Positions 11,515 to 19,340 of a DNA stretch of 64,000 nt are shown here, piece after piece. Every line of letters starts with the position of its first letter. The stretch's first letter is position 1. Under the pieces are notes generated by a model. The model made no database searches and was not told the origin of the DNA. It saw only the letters and a program-made list of their open reading frames with translations. The translations under genes and the position numbers were made by a program. Source of the DNA: Streptomyces sp. NRRL B-1140 (GTDB lineage: Bacteria; Actinomycetota; Actinomycetes; Streptomycetales; Streptomycetaceae); the NCBI RefSeq assembly GCF_001280065.1, contig NZ_LGEA01000098.1, forward strand, positions 1 to 64,000, in the 5' to 3' direction.

Positions 11515-13779
11515 TCACCGCACCGCTTCGCAGAACGACCTCCGCGGCGCCAGCGACACCCCGCTCCAGTTGACGTGTTCGATGTCGCCCGTACGCCCCG
11601 GGAAGCGCGTCAGCAGTTCCGGCCGCGCGGCGACGACGACCAGCAGCGGGACGGGGCCCTCGACCCGGTCCTCCGCCAGCGATTCCAGGAAGCGCAGGCC
11701 CGTCTCGTCCACGTCGTCGGCGTCGTCCACCATGACGACGAGCGGCCGCACCCGGGAGGCGGCCACCAGGAAGTCCCGCAGCGCGGGAAGCGCGTCCTGC
11801 TGCGCCGAGGCGTCGTGGGCCCCGTTTCCGGCCGAGGGCACGAGCAGCGGTGCCAGCCGGTCGCCGAGCTCCTTCCACCTGCCGGCCGCGTGCCGCAACG
11901 CCTCGCAGGCGGCGGCGAGCCGGGAACGCGCGTGCTCGGGCCCTCGCTCCGGTTCGATGCCGCAGTACGCCGCGAGGATACGTTTCGGCAGGTCCGCTCC
12001 GGCCCGCCACAGGGGGCCGTCGGCAGACCCGTGGTCCACCCTGACGAACCGGGCGGGGGTGTCGGCACCGCGGATCGCGGCGCGCTGCTCGAACTCCGCC
12101 AGCAGCCTCGTCTTGCCTGCTCCGTGCTGCCCGACCACCGTCACCAGGTGGGACTGCCCCCGGCCGCAGGTGCGCTCCAGCGCCTGGGCCAGCATGCCGA
12201 GTTCGTGGTCCCGGTCGACGAGCGGTCCGGGATCCTCGTCGGTGGACAGCTGGGCGCACACGGCCAGGTAGTCGCCGTACGTCCCGTTCACCTCCCACAC
12301 GTCGGCGAGACCGTCGACCCGCAGGAACCGGAACAGTCCGATCACGGCCCTGCGGGTCTCGTCGCACACGCGGACGGTCTGGCCGTCCGTCCCGGCGAGC
12401 AGCGCGTGCGCCTGGTCCAGCAGCACGCCTGTGCCGTTGGGCAGTGAGCAGTGCGAATCGGCGGACGGAGGGGCGTAGGTCTGTCCTCGGGTCACCGCCA
12501 GTTTGACGACCACGTCGTCCCGCTTCTTCATCCGGTCCTGCACGGCGAGGGCGGCGAGCAGGGCACGTGTGGCGTCGCGGTCCGTGGAGCGCTGGACACC
12601 GAACAGGACGGCCGAGCAGGTGCCCCCGAGCACCACGTGCCGGCCGCCGTAGTAGTCGATCACCTCCCGGATCCCGGCGTCGATCGGGTCGGCGGGAAGG
12701 CCGCCCCCGGGACCCGCGTGACCGTCCTGGTGGACGGGGTGGGCGCAGATCAGCAGGTGACTCACCGGCCTGGACCGCACGGCTCCGCCCGGCTGCGGAG
12801 GCAGCGGCGGCGGGAAGGACTCGGCGGAGGGCACGGCGGACGCCTGAGGGAAGGGAGGGGGGACTTGAGGGAAAGGAGCGGAGACCTGAGGGAAGGGAGC
12901 GGGGACCTGGGGGAAGGGAGACGGGACGGCCTCGGGGCCGCGGATCACCACGGGCCGGGTCTGGACGGCGACCTCGGACAGGGAGGGGTCGTGGTTCAGG
13001 ATCGCCCTCTGGAGCTCGCGGAGCTTCAGGCCGGGGTCGACGCCCAGGTTCTCGACGAGGTCGCAGCGCACCTGTTCGTAGAGGTTCAGCGCGTCGACCT
13101 GTCGTCCGCTGCGGTACAGCGCGAGCATCAGCTGCGCGCAGGTGGCTTCCCTCAGCGGGTGGCTCTCCAGCAGCTTCTCGAGCTCCCCGAGAATGATGTG
13201 GTGGCGCCCGCAGGCGAGTTCCGCCTGGAAATAGTCGTCCAGGGCGTCGAGGCGTGAATTCTGCGCGGCGACCAGATCCGGCCAGGCGATGCCGGCCTCG
13301 GCGAGATCGGCCAGCACCGGTCCCCGCCACAGGTCCAACGCCTGGCGCAGGACGGCGCTCGCCGTCACCGGATCACCTTTGGCCAAGTATTCACGGCCCG
13401 TTGCGACATCATCCCGGAACCGGTACAGATCGACCCGGCCGAGACCGACTTCGAGGATGTATCCCGGCTCCCTCGTGAGGAGTTTCGGCCACGAAGGTGA
13501 CATTTCAGCCGACCGGAAATCCGCGCGCTCCTCCGGGGGGAATTCCCCGCCCGGCAGAACCCCCCGCAACCTCCACACCGCGTTCTGCAGAATACGGCGG
13601 GCCGTTCGCGGTTCCGTTCCACCGCTCCAGAGCGCTTCGAGCAGTTCGCTCACCGCGACGACCCGGTTCGCCTGGAGCAGGAGGTACCCGAGGACCGCTC
13701 GCTGCTTGATCCCGCCGAGGGGAACGTTGCCGCCGTCCACGGAGGCTTCCAGCGGGCCCAGTAACCTGAAATCCACCAC
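11515..13779 (-). CDS. SARP-family pathway regulator with cyclase-like and truncated ATPase domains (PimR-like)
   Basis: A 754-aa activator. Residues ~1-95 form the OmpR-type winged helix of SARPs (VDFRLLGPLEASVDGG). Residues ~100-260 form the bacterial transcriptional activation domain (LDLWRGPVLADLAEAG, LALYRSGRQVDALNLYE). A proline-rich linker follows (~270-330). Residues ~335-500 resemble a degenerate nucleotide cyclase fold. From ~510 there is a STAND/LAL-type ATPase with Walker A GQHGAGKTR and Walker B LVVMVDDADD. PimR of the pimaricin cluster is described as a fusion of SARP, cyclase-like and LAL parts; this protein has the same order but stops inside the ATPase region, shortly after Walker B. 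The start is a GTG at 13779 (followed by a second GTG) with GAGG 5 bases upstream. It is co-oriented with the flavin reductase and PKS and probably activates them. Confidence 0.9.
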   Translation of the reverse strand: MVDFRLLGPLEASVDGGNVPLGGIKQRAVLGYLLLQANRVVAVSELLEALWSGGTEPRTARRILQNAVWRLRGVLPGGEFPPEERADFRSAEMSPSWPKLLTREPGYILEVGLGRVDLYRFRDDVATGREYLAKGDPVTASAVLRQALDLWRGPVLADLAEAGIAWPDLVAAQNSRLDALDDYFQAELACGRHHIILGELEKLLESHPLREATCAQLMLALYRSGRQVDALNLYEQVRCDLVENLGVDPGLKLRELQRAILNHDPSLSEVAVQTRPVVIRGPEAVPSPFPQVPAPFPQVSAPFPQVPPPFPQASAVPSAESFPPPLPPQPGGAVRSRPVSHLLICAHPVHQDGHAGPGGGLPADPIDAGIREVIDYYGGRHVVLGGTCSAVLFGVQRSTDRDATRALLAALAVQDRMKKRDDVVVKLAVTRGQTYAPPSADSHCSLPNGTGVLLDQAHALLAGTDGQTVRVCDETRRAVIGLFRFLRVDGLADVWEVNGTYGDYLAVCAQLSTDEDPGPLVDRDHELGMLAQALERTCGRGQSHLVTVVGQHGAGKTRLLAEFEQRAAIRGADTPARFVRVDHGSADGPLWRAGADLPKRILAAYCGIEPERGPEHARSRLAAACEALRHAAGRWKELGDRLAPLLVPSAGNGAHDASAQQDALPALRDFLVAASRVRPLVVMVDDADDVDETGLRFLESLAEDRVEGPVPLLVVVAARPELLTRFPGRTGDIEHVNWSGVSLAPRRSFCEAVR

Positions 13780-13793
13780 ACGTCCTCATTTCA

Positions 13794-13829
13794 CTTGCCT
13801 GCAACATTCGACACACTTGGAAAGGCAAG
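13794..13829. promoter_or_regulatory. Inverted repeat in the SARP leader
   Basis: CTTGCCT at 13794-13800 and AGGCAAG at 13823-13829 form a perfect 7-bp inverted repeat with a 22-base spacer, ending 15 bases upstream of the SARP GTG. The surrounding 13780-14023 gap is AT-richer than its neighbours. It could be an operator or an RNA hairpin near the ribosome site. Confidence 0.35.
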
Positions 13830-14023
13830 CACAATGCCCGGTCGAATTCGGCACCCCCCTGCGTCTGCCCAGTTCACAGCAGCCCCAACCGCCACCATTC
13901 TCCTACTATACAAATCCCTAGACCCGCTTAATGCGGCCGCGAGAAGCGCCGCCCGGTTTCCCGCCTCCACAAAAGCGGTCGGCCGATTCTCCCCGAGCGG
14001 TACTCCGACCCGCCCACCGCTCG

Positions 14024-16855
14024 TCACCGTTCCGGACCGGCGAGCAGTTCGAGGGCTTCGGCCAGGTCGCCGCGGCCTCCGATGCCGAGTTTCCGGTAGA
14101 CCTTGGTCAGGCGCTTCTCCACCGCCCTCGGCGTGACGTCCGCGGCCGCGGCGATCTCCTGGTTCGTCATGCCCTCCGCGGCCAGCCGGGCGGCCTGGAT
14201 CTCGGGAAGCGTGAGTCCCCCGCCGGACACGAGATACGGGGGCCCGCCCGGTTCGGCCCTGCGCTGCTCGGCCGCCCAGCGCACTCCGCACACCTCCGCG
14301 AGCGCGCGGGCCGACCGCTCGTGCTGCCTGGCCGCCGAGTCGTCCGCTCCGCGCAGCCGTTGCGCCAAGGAGAAGTGCGCCCTCGACCGTTCGAGCAGGT
14401 CCTCGGCCCCGTCCAGCACCTCTGCCGCTTCCTGGAGCAGGGCGAGGCCCGCATCGCCCCCGGTCAGTTCGCCCCGCAGTCTCAGCGCCCGTCCGATCGC
14501 CGGGGGAGCCCCCCAGGCCAGCGCCCGGACGTGGTCCTCCTCCGCCAGCTCCGCCGCCTGCCGCAGGTCACCCAGGCGCCGGTGGAGTTCGACGGCGGCG
14601 CTGCGCCAGGGCAGCAGCGCCGGGTTGCGCCACCCTGCGCGCTCCAGGCGCCGGCCGCAGTCGACGATGTGCCGTACCGCGGCCCTCAGGTCGCCGGCCC
14701 CGGCGGCGACCGCACCGGCCACGAGGCCCTGAACCGGGCAGCCGGACGCCGCTCCGTCGGCACGGGCGCCGTCGGCGGGGGGCAGACACCCGGCCAGTGC
14801 GCCGTCGAGCGTCTCCAGCGCGAGCCCGGCCACCAGCGCCATCGACGGCCCGCCGAACCTCTCGCCCGCCCAGCCGGACGCCGCCCCTTCGAGCACCCGC
14901 GCCCGGGCGGCCGGGAGCCGTCCCGATGCCCTCATGACCCACGCCTCCTCGACGCAGAGCAAAGACCGCGCCGCCGGACTCATCCGCCCCCAGTCGTAAC
15001 TCCGGACCGACTCCAGCCACGGGGTCACCTTGGCCGGCACGCCCGCCACGGCCAGAGTGCTCACCAGGAGCGACAGCCCTGTGTGCAGGTGTCCGCTCAC
15101 CGCGGGTTCCCGCTCCAGGATGCGAACGCCCAGCCGGGCGGCCTCCGGCGCGGTGGTCCGGCCGGTGAGGATCGCCCCGTGCAGCAGGACGGCGGCCAGT
15201 TCGCGTTCCGCCGGGGTGTCGAGGAGCGTGTCCGGGTCCGGTGTCCGGGCACCGGGGCCCCCGGGGCGCGACCTCGGATCGCTCAGGTCCATCAGCGCCA
15301 GGTAGTGCCGGCGGGCCCTCAGCCGCAGGGCGAGTTCGCGCTCCGGCCCCGTCAGGTCGTCCGGGTCACCGAGATCCTCGGCGACGGTACGGACCCGTTC
15401 GACCACCCGAGGCGGGGCCGCGGCGAGGGTCGCCGGGGAGAAGCCCACCGCGACGGCGGCACGTTCGGCCGGCGTCGGGAGGAGCGCGAGGGCGTCGGCC
15501 AGGTGCCGTAAGGCCGCGGGCGGGTCGAAGTCCCGTTCCGCGACGCTCAGATCGGCCAGCAGCACCGCACGTTCGGTGCCCGTCTCAGGGGCTTCCAGCA
15601 GGGCCCGTCGCAGATACCGGGCCGCCGCTTCGGGGCGACCGGAACACAGCGCCTCCCGCGCCGCCGAGCTCAATACCCTCGTCGCCCAGGGCCCCTGCCC
15701 CGGTGTCACGGCGATGAGCTGCCCGGCCGCCTCCTCGGCCCGGTGGCCGTGCCCGTGCAGGGTGCCCGCGGTGCGGAGCCGGAGCGCCTCCTGTTCGTCG
15801 GCCGTCATGGACTCCTCCAACGCGGTCCGCACCATCGGGTGGGTGAACCGGGCCGGCGTGTCGTAGGTCAGCAGACCGAAACGGCGCAGGGCGCGCACCG
15901 CGTCGAGGTGGGTTTCGGGGTCCAGCTCGGCGACCACCACGGCCGGCCCGTCCCACGCCGACTCGGGCAGGAGGGCCATCGCCCTGGCCAGCCGGAGCGG
16001 GACGGCGGGCATCGAGATCAGCCGGTGCGTCAGCCAGTCGCCCAGACGGGGCGGTCGTGCGGACCGTACGGCGTCCGCCTCCGCGGCTCGCGGCCGCCGC
16101 CCGTCCGCCGCGAGTTCGGCCAGGTGGAAGGCGAGGTAGGCGGGGTTGCCGCCCGTCACCTCGTGGCATGCCCGGACGAACTCCTCGTCCCCGCGCTCGC
16201 CGAACCGCTCACGCACCATGGCGTGGATCCCGGACGGCCGCAACCTCCCCGGCCGCAGGCGGTGCTCCGCTCCCCTGCCGAACTCCCGCACCAGCCGGTG
16301 CCCCGCCGAATCGGTGCCCTCCTGGACCGCCGCCACGATCGCGACCCGGGAGGTGGTGATCCGCTTGGCGACGTGGCTGAGCCAGAGCAGCGACTCCTCG
16401 TCCGTCCACTGCAGGTCGTCCACCACCAGCAGCACCGGCTGGTCGGCACTCATCCGGCCGAGGAGCACCCACAGTGCCCGCAGGACCCGGTGGAGCCCGT
16501 CCGGTGCCGGAGGGACAGCGCAGTCCGAGACCGCCGGGAAGTCGGCGAACAGCCACTCGGTGTACTCGGCGACGTCCGCCCGCCAGCGGTGGAGAGTGGC
16601 GGCCGGGGTCCGGCCGACGAGAACGTCGAACAGCTGCCTCACCACTCCGAAGCGGTGGTCGGTCTCCAGGGGTGAACCGGCGGCCCTCAGCACACGGAAG
16701 CCGGTCGCGGAGGCACGGTCGGCCGCCGCGTGCAGCAGGGCCGATCGGCCGATGCCCAGCGGTCCGGAGACGACCGTCGCCGAGCCGCGGCCCCCGCGCG
16801 CGGCACGGAGCACGTCCTTCAGGAGGGCCAACTCGTCTTCACGGTCGGTCAGCAT
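14024..16855 (-). CDS. LAL-type (large ATP-binding LuxR) transcriptional regulator
   Basis: A 943-aa STAND ATPase regulator. The N-terminus has a P-loop region GPLGIGRSAL, where the usual Walker A lysine is arginine, followed by Walker B LLVVDDLQWTDEES. The middle is alpha-helical and repeat-like. The C-terminal ~65 residues are a LuxR helix-turn-helix (LTLPEIQAARLAAEGMTNQE, then PRAVEKRLTKVYRKLGI). Proteins of this type are pathway-specific activators in many Streptomyces macrolide clusters. The ATG at 16855 overlaps the end of the upstream LAL gene by 17 bases, so translation is probably coupled. Loss of the P-loop lysine suggests altered or absent ATP hydrolysis; this is inference. Confidence 0.93.
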   Translation of the reverse strand: MLTDREDELALLKDVLRAARGGRGSATVVSGPLGIGRSALLHAAADRASATGFRVLRAAGSPLETDHRFGVVRQLFDVLVGRTPAATLHRWRADVAEYTEWLFADFPAVSDCAVPPAPDGLHRVLRALWVLLGRMSADQPVLLVVDDLQWTDEESLLWLSHVAKRITTSRVAIVAAVQEGTDSAGHRLVREFGRGAEHRLRPGRLRPSGIHAMVRERFGERGDEEFVRACHEVTGGNPAYLAFHLAELAADGRRPRAAEADAVRSARPPRLGDWLTHRLISMPAVPLRLARAMALLPESAWDGPAVVVAELDPETHLDAVRALRRFGLLTYDTPARFTHPMVRTALEESMTADEQEALRLRTAGTLHGHGHRAEEAAGQLIAVTPGQGPWATRVLSSAAREALCSGRPEAAARYLRRALLEAPETGTERAVLLADLSVAERDFDPPAALRHLADALALLPTPAERAAVAVGFSPATLAAAPPRVVERVRTVAEDLGDPDDLTGPERELALRLRARRHYLALMDLSDPRSRPGGPGARTPDPDTLLDTPAERELAAVLLHGAILTGRTTAPEAARLGVRILEREPAVSGHLHTGLSLLVSTLAVAGVPAKVTPWLESVRSYDWGRMSPAARSLLCVEEAWVMRASGRLPAARARVLEGAASGWAGERFGGPSMALVAGLALETLDGALAGCLPPADGARADGAASGCPVQGLVAGAVAAGAGDLRAAVRHIVDCGRRLERAGWRNPALLPWRSAAVELHRRLGDLRQAAELAEEDHVRALAWGAPPAIGRALRLRGELTGGDAGLALLQEAAEVLDGAEDLLERSRAHFSLAQRLRGADDSAARQHERSARALAEVCGVRWAAEQRRAEPGGPPYLVSGGGLTLPEIQAARLAAEGMTNQEIAAAADVTPRAVEKRLTKVYRKLGIGGRGDLAEALELLAGPER

Positions 16856-19340
16856 GTGCCGTGTCCTCTCGCCGCCCCACCGGGGAGGAAGCCGTCCGCC
16901 CCTGGGCCGGCGCGCACCGGCCGGGGACCCGCGGCGGCGGGCCGGACGACAGACGGGCAGCCGTCCACTCCGTGAGTTCCCGGGCGCTTCGCGTCCCGGG
17001 CGACGGGTCCCCGGGGGCGAGGAGCGGCCGGCCGGGGCCGGTGCGGCCGCCCCCGCGGCCGCGGGTCAGTGCCAGTCCCAGGGAGACCACCCCCGCCGCG
17101 GTGCGCGCGTCCCACGCGGGTGACTGCCGCTGGTGTTCGTCGGCCAGTCTCCCGGCCTCCTCCACGTCTCCGAGGACATGCCGGGCGACGGACGCGAAGT
17201 ACCGCCACCAGAGGAACCCCGCGTTGGTGATCCCCTTGTACAGCAGCCAGCGCCCGCACTCCTCCAGGTCCCCGACGGCGGCGAGAGCGTCTCCTTCGGC
17301 GAGCCGCGCGCACCCGCGCGCGAACAGCTTGAGGGGCCGGCCCACGCCGTCCCGGACGGTGTCCGGTGAGGCGGACTCGGCCGCCTGCCGCGCCCTGGCG
17401 AACTCACCGTCGTACACGTGCATCAGCACCTGCAGCGCGGTGATCCTCAGCGCCACGGACGGGTGCCTGCGTGCGGGCGGCAGCCGACGGCACAGCGCGA
17501 CGAGGTCGTCTCCGGCCTCGTCCGGCAGGCCGCGGTGCAGGTACGTCCAGGCCCGTGCCTCCAGCACCATGCCGGCCATGACGTCCAGCCCGAGCCCGTC
17601 CGCCTCCGCGAGCAGGGCGCCCAGCACGGGGAGGGACTCCTCCGTGTCGCCGCCCATGGTCAGCACCTGCGCGGCCATGATCCGTGTCATGAACAGGCAG
17701 CCGTCGTCCCAGGAACCCCCCAGCGCGCGACGGGCCAGCGGATGACTGCGCCGGGTGTCCTCGGCCTGCAGCATCATGCGCCAGGCGGTGAGCGCCGCGT
17801 GGATACGCCGGTCGGCGAGCGAGGTCAGCAGGGGGCTGCTCATCGCTCCCTCGCCCACGCCGCACTGGGGAACCGAACGGTCGACGAACCGGGGGGCGAC
17901 CGCCTCGCCCCGGGTGTCGGCGGCCACCAGGAGGTCGGCGGCCACGCGGCGCAGCGGCAGCACGGCCCTGCCGCCGGGCGCCCTGATCACCTTCAGAAGG
18001 CGCCGCTCCCCCGCCTCGGCGGACCGGGACATCTCCACGACGGCCAGATCGAGGAGGACGTGCGCGCGTTCGACGTGGTCGAGTTCCTCGTCCAGGGCTC
18101 TGCACAGGAAGCGGCCCGCCGCACCGTCGTCGCCGGTGTCCCGACGGTGTGCGGCTGCCTCGCGCAGCGTCCGTGCCGCCCAGGGCCGGCCGGTCCGGCC
18201 GGTGCCCAGCAGGAGCCGCGCCACGCTTTCCTTCGCGGCCGCCGCCCGGTGCCCGAGCCCGGCGGCGGCGGCGTAGAGCTGTTCCCGCGCGCCGGGCGTG
18301 AGGTCGGACAGGATGCACGCGGCGGCACTCGGATCGGTCAGGACGAGCGGTTCGCCGTCGGCGACCAGCCGTGCCCGCCGGAGCAGACCGACGGCCTCCG
18401 AGGGTGAGGTGGACGTCAGGCGGGCGAGTGAGCAGACCAGTTCGGTGGGGAGTTCCCCGCCGCACACCGCGATCGCTCGCAGCAGCGACGCCTGCTCCTC
18501 GGGCATGGCGTCGAGCAGATCCCGCGTCTGTTCGTCGACCGCCTCCGCGACCCGCGAGCGCAGTTCCTCCAGACGCCCGGCCGACGGCGTGAGGCCGTCG
18601 CGCTCCAGCCCGGTGACGACGGCGCTCAGCAGCCTGGGACTGCCGTGGGTGACACGTGCAGCCGTGTCCACGAACGCGTCGTCGAGATCGCCGTCGTACG
18701 CCCGGGCCAGGAGGTGACGGATGGCGGCGGTGTCCAGCCCTTTCAGTTCGACGGCTTCCTCGATGCCCGGATCGGAAGCGACGCGCGTGCCGGACCTCAC
18801 GGCGACGACCACCAGGACCGGGGCCTGGTGCATGCGTCGCATCAGCCCGTGCAGCATCCGCCGGGACCACGGATCGGCCCACTGCAGATCGTCGACGAGG
18901 ACCAGCAGCGGACACCGGCGGGCGAGACCCAGGACCTTCCGGCACAGGCCGGGAAGGAGGGCGGCGTCCGGCGGCAGGCCCGCGCGGGCACCCTCCCACC
19001 GCAGGACGTCGAGGTGCCCGACGGGGTTCAGCAACTGCTGCACCACGGCGTACGGTGATCCGGCCTCCTGGAGGGAGCCCTGGGCGCGCAGCACCCGCGC
19101 GCCGGCGTCCTCGGCCAGCACCGCGGTCCAGTGCAACAGCGCGCTGCGGCCCATCCCGGGTGCCCCTTCGATCCTCAGGGCACGGGACCGGCCCGTCATC
19201 AGCCCCTGGACCGCGTCCCGCAGCCGCCGGCACTCCGACGCGCGTCCGGCCAGAGGACGGCGATCGGTCCGCTGCGTCCGGCACGCGAACTCCTGGCCCT
19301 GTCCCTGCCCTTGCCCCTGGTCGCCCGGCGTCGCGTTCAC
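16839..19340 (-). CDS. LAL-like STAND ATPase lacking the LuxR DNA-binding domain
   Basis: About 833 residues from a GTG at 19340 that overlaps the stop of the upstream LAL gene (GTGA, 4 bases); earlier in-frame starts would lie inside that gene. A Gln/Gly-rich N-terminus (GQGQGQGQGQ) precedes an AAA/STAND ATPase with GAPGMGRSAL (again Arg for the Walker A Lys) and LLVLVDDLQWADPWS. A helical repeat region continues to about residue 745. The C-terminus is low-complexity Gly/Arg/Pro-rich and shows no helix-turn-helix in any frame, so the gene looks truncated or degenerated relative to its neighbours. It might act as a partner or inhibitor of the flanking LALs, or be decaying; the sequence alone does not decide. 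Confidence 0.85.
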   Translation of the reverse strand: MNATPGDQGQGQGQGQEFACRTQRTDRRPLAGRASECRRLRDAVQGLMTGRSRALRIEGAPGMGRSALLHWTAVLAEDAGARVLRAQGSLQEAGSPYAVVQQLLNPVGHLDVLRWEGARAGLPPDAALLPGLCRKVLGLARRCPLLVLVDDLQWADPWSRRMLHGLMRRMHQAPVLVVVAVRSGTRVASDPGIEEAVELKGLDTAAIRHLLARAYDGDLDDAFVDTAARVTHGSPRLLSAVVTGLERDGLTPSAGRLEELRSRVAEAVDEQTRDLLDAMPEEQASLLRAIAVCGGELPTELVCSLARLTSTSPSEAVGLLRRARLVADGEPLVLTDPSAAACILSDLTPGAREQLYAAAAGLGHRAAAAKESVARLLLGTGRTGRPWAARTLREAAAHRRDTGDDGAAGRFLCRALDEELDHVERAHVLLDLAVVEMSRSAEAGERRLLKVIRAPGGRAVLPLRRVAADLLVAADTRGEAVAPRFVDRSVPQCGVGEGAMSSPLLTSLADRRIHAALTAWRMMLQAEDTRRSHPLARRALGGSWDDGCLFMTRIMAAQVLTMGGDTEESLPVLGALLAEADGLGLDVMAGMVLEARAWTYLHRGLPDEAGDDLVALCRRLPPARRHPSVALRITALQVLMHVYDGEFARARQAAESASPDTVRDGVGRPLKLFARGCARLAEGDALAAVGDLEECGRWLLYKGITNAGFLWWRYFASVARHVLGDVEEAGRLADEHQRQSPAWDARTAAGVVSLGLALTRGRGGGRTGPGRPLLAPGDPSPGTRSARELTEWTAARLSSGPPPRVPGRCAPAQGRTASSPVGRREDTAHADRP

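Noticed and set aside
13791..13898. Possible 35-aa peptide gene on the minus strand, ATG at 13898 after AGGAG
   Set aside because: The AGGAG is only one base from the ATG, the peptide has no recognisable features, and the frame covers the SARP leader. It could be a leader peptide, but there is no positive evidence.
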